Below, one piece after another: positions 62,328 through 64,000 of a DNA stretch of 64,000 nucleotides. The notes beneath the pieces were generated by a model. It saw nothing but the letters and a program-made list of their open reading frames with translations, made no database searches and was not told the DNA's origin. The translations under genes and the position numbers were made by a program. The stretch comes from a bacterium (lineage in GTDB: Bacteria; Cyanobacteriota; Vampirovibrionia; Gastranaerophilales; Gastranaerophilaceae): NCBI GenBank assembly GCA_017467605.1, contig JAFUSQ010000007.1:1-64000 (forward strand), read 5' to 3'. Each line of letters begins with the position of its first letter. Position 1 is the first letter of the stretch.

Positions 62328-62467
62328 TATAAAATTTCCTTTCTTCAAAGAAATATCCGTTCAAATAAATAATTAATCAGCCCTAACACCTATATTATAC
62401 AATATTTTTACTGTTTTGTAAAGTATAATGGTTTGAAAATGTTATGTCATTGTATAATAATATTGCT

Positions 62468-64000
62468 ATGGCTGATAAAATTAAAATTGTAGGTGCAAAA
62501 GAGCATAATTTAAAGAATGTTTCATTGGAAGTTCCGAAAAATGAATTGGTTGTTTTTACGGGGGTTTCAGGCTCAGGTAAAAGTTCACTGGCTTTTGATA
62601 CTATTTTTGCAGAGGGGCAAAGACGTTATGTAGAAAGTCTGTCAACTTATGCAAGGCAATTTTTGGGGCAGCTGGACAAACCAAATGTTGAATATATTGA
62701 TGGATTATCTCCGGCAATCTCAATTGATCAAAAATCAAAAAGTAATAATCCTCGTTCTACTGTCGGAACTATTACTGAAATTTATGATTATTTGCGTTTG
62801 TTGTATGCTCGTGTTGGCACTCCATACTGTCCGAATTGCGGAACAAAAATTAAACCGCAAACTTTAGATGAAATAGTTAATAAAATAGTTGCATTGGGTG
62901 AAGGAATAAAAATTCAAATATTGGCACCAATTGTGCGCGGGAAAAAAGGTGAATATTCTTCAACATTCGAAGAACTCAGGCAGGAAGGCTTTGTAAGAGT
63001 TAAGGCAGACGGGGAAATATACAATCTTGATGAAGATGAAATCAATTTAGAAAAGACAAAAAAACACGATATAAGTGTAGTAGTCGATAGAATTGTAGTG
63101 AAAGAAAGTGCAATTTCAAGAATAGCTGACAGTGTTCAAATTGCATTGAAAAAAGCTGACGGAATTATAGTTGTTGATGTTATTGGCAATAAGGAAATTG
63201 TATTTAGTGAAAAACTTGCATGTCCTAACTGTAATCTTAGTTTTGAAGAATTAACCCCGCGAATTTTTTCATTCAACGCTCCTTATGGGGCTTGCGAAAG
63301 ATGTTCGGGTTTAGGTGCGGATTTTATTGTAGATCCTGATTTGGTTGTTCCTGATAAAACAAAATCCATAAATGAAGGTGCAATCTATGCTTGGGCTACA
63401 CGTACCGCAACAGGATATTATAATGATTTGTTATTATCTGTCTGCACTGCTTGTAATATTGATATGGATAAACCATTTGAGAAATTAACAAAGGACGAGC
63501 AAAATGCAATTCTTTACGGCACAAAAGAATCTATTAAGATAAGAGTAAAAGATTTTGGTACAAGTCGTTATCAAACGAGAATTATGCCATTTGTAGGTGT
63601 AATTCCGTTTTTGGAAAAACGTTATAATGATGCTTCAGGGGATTATTGGCGCGAAGAAATCGAAAAATTTATGGTTGCAAAGCCTTGCCCTGCTTGTCAT
63701 GGCGCAAGATTAAAGCCATTTCCGCTTGCGGTAAAAATTAAAGATAAAAACATTTATGAATTTACAAGAATGTCGATTGATGATGAATTACAGTTCATTA
63801 CAGACTTGTACCTTGAATTGTCAGAATTTCAATTAAAAATTGCAAAACAAATTTTAGACGAAATTCGTGCAAGATTAAAGTTTTTGTGTGATGTAGGATT
63901 GCACTATCTTGACTTAGCCAGAATGGCAGGGACTTTATCCGGCGGTGAATCCCAGCGAATAAGGCTGGCTTCTCAAATCGGAAGCGGTTTGAGCGGAGTT
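62468..64000 (+). CDS. uvrA: UvrA, excinuclease ABC subunit A (5' part)
   Basis: The first 511 codons of the nucleotide excision repair damage-recognition ATPase, running off the right edge. Visible: IVGAKEHNLKNVSLEVP, Walker A TGVSGSGKSSLAFDT, the SLSTYARQFLGQLDKP stretch, zinc-binding CPNCG..CPNCN and CERCSGLG, CPACHGARLKP, and the ABC signature LSGGESQRIRLASQIGSGL at the very end. A TATAAT box (62453-62458) lies 9 nt before the ATG with no ribosome site, so the mRNA may be nearly leaderless. Confidence 0.97.
   Translation, partial: MADKIKIVGAKEHNLKNVSLEVPKNELVVFTGVSGSGKSSLAFDTIFAEGQRRYVESLSTYARQFLGQLDKPNVEYIDGLSPAISIDQKSKSNNPRSTVGTITEIYDYLRLLYARVGTPYCPNCGTKIKPQTLDEIVNKIVALGEGIKIQILAPIVRGKKGEYSSTFEELRQEGFVRVKADGEIYNLDEDEINLEKTKKHDISVVVDRIVVKESAISRIADSVQIALKKADGIIVVDVIGNKEIVFSEKLACPNCNLSFEELTPRIFSFNAPYGACERCSGLGADFIVDPDLVVPDKTKSINEGAIYAWATRTATGYYNDLLLSVCTACNIDMDKPFEKLTKDEQNAILYGTKESIKIRVKDFGTSRYQTRIMPFVGVIPFLEKRYNDASGDYWREEIEKFMVAKPCPACHGARLKPFPLAVKIKDKNIYEFTRMSIDDELQFITDLYLELSEFQLKIAKQILDEIRARLKFLCDVGLHYLDLARMAGTLSGGESQRIRLASQIGSGLSGV

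Overview
The window is 64 kb of AT-rich, densely coded bacterial chromosome. Gram-negative KDO genes (kdsD, kdsC), strict-anaerobe ferredoxin enzymes (a VorB-type oxoacid:ferredoxin oxidoreductase), cobalamin-dependent NrdJ, ClpC, a Ski2-like helicase of the kind seen in cyanobacteria, and an unusually large set of type IV-like prepilins together suggest an uncultured gut member of the non-photosynthetic cyanobacterial sister class (Vampirovibrionia/Melainabacteria, order Gastranaerophilales). This placement is an inference from gene content; no rRNA is present. No tRNA, rRNA, CRISPR array, integrase or transposase was recognised.

Layout. 1-8 kb: pseudopilin P1 (cut by the left edge) with regulator R1, a metallophosphatase, a SIMPL protein, a starch-synthase-like glycosyltransferase and clpC. 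8-14.7 kb: serS, a Ski2-like helicase, P2/R2 and a phosphodiester glycosidase. 14.7-27 kb: two near-identical pilins (P3, P5) in inverted orientation with matching repeat-rich downstream DNA, bracketing nrdJ, P4/R4, a peptide ABC transporter, a TPR protein and an MgtC protein. 27-31 kb: the operon pyrH-frr-cdsA-rnc-rpe, then P6/R6. 31.7-38 kb: unknown genes, cdd, rpsU, P7/R7 and the oxoacid:ferredoxin oxidoreductase operon. 38-45.5 kb: a 1932-residue coiled-coil protein overlapping a GlcD-type oxidase. 45.5-49.5 kb: R8/P8, kdsD-kdsC-queD-uppP. 49.6-55 kb: two unknown membrane proteins and a GH13 enzyme. 55-64 kb: R9/P9, a LeuC-family dehydratase, small and low-complexity unknowns, a GIY-YIG nuclease embedded in palindromic repeats, an orphan pilin P10 and the start of uvrA.

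The main discovery candidate is a dispersed two-gene module. Nine of ten prepilin genes have a small helix-turn-helix regulator directly upstream on the opposite strand. The shared intergenic region usually carries a consensus sigma-70 promoter for the pilin (TTGACA, 17 bp, TATAAT-like), a module-specific palindrome on or beside the -10 box, and a regulator -10 box only 6-7 nt before its ATG, so the regulator mRNA is probably leaderless, as for phage cI. This looks like a set of individually switched pilus subunits, each with a private repressor and operator. The tenth pilin has the promoter but neither the palindrome nor the regulator.

Overlaid on this are families of short palindromic repeats. 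They have expanded inside the prepilin leaders, which are removed at maturation, giving predicted leaders of 51 to 136 residues. One lies in frame inside ribulose-phosphate 3-epimerase. Another supplies the C-terminus and stop codon of the GIY-YIG nuclease, which is itself bracketed by 70-bp exact direct repeats.
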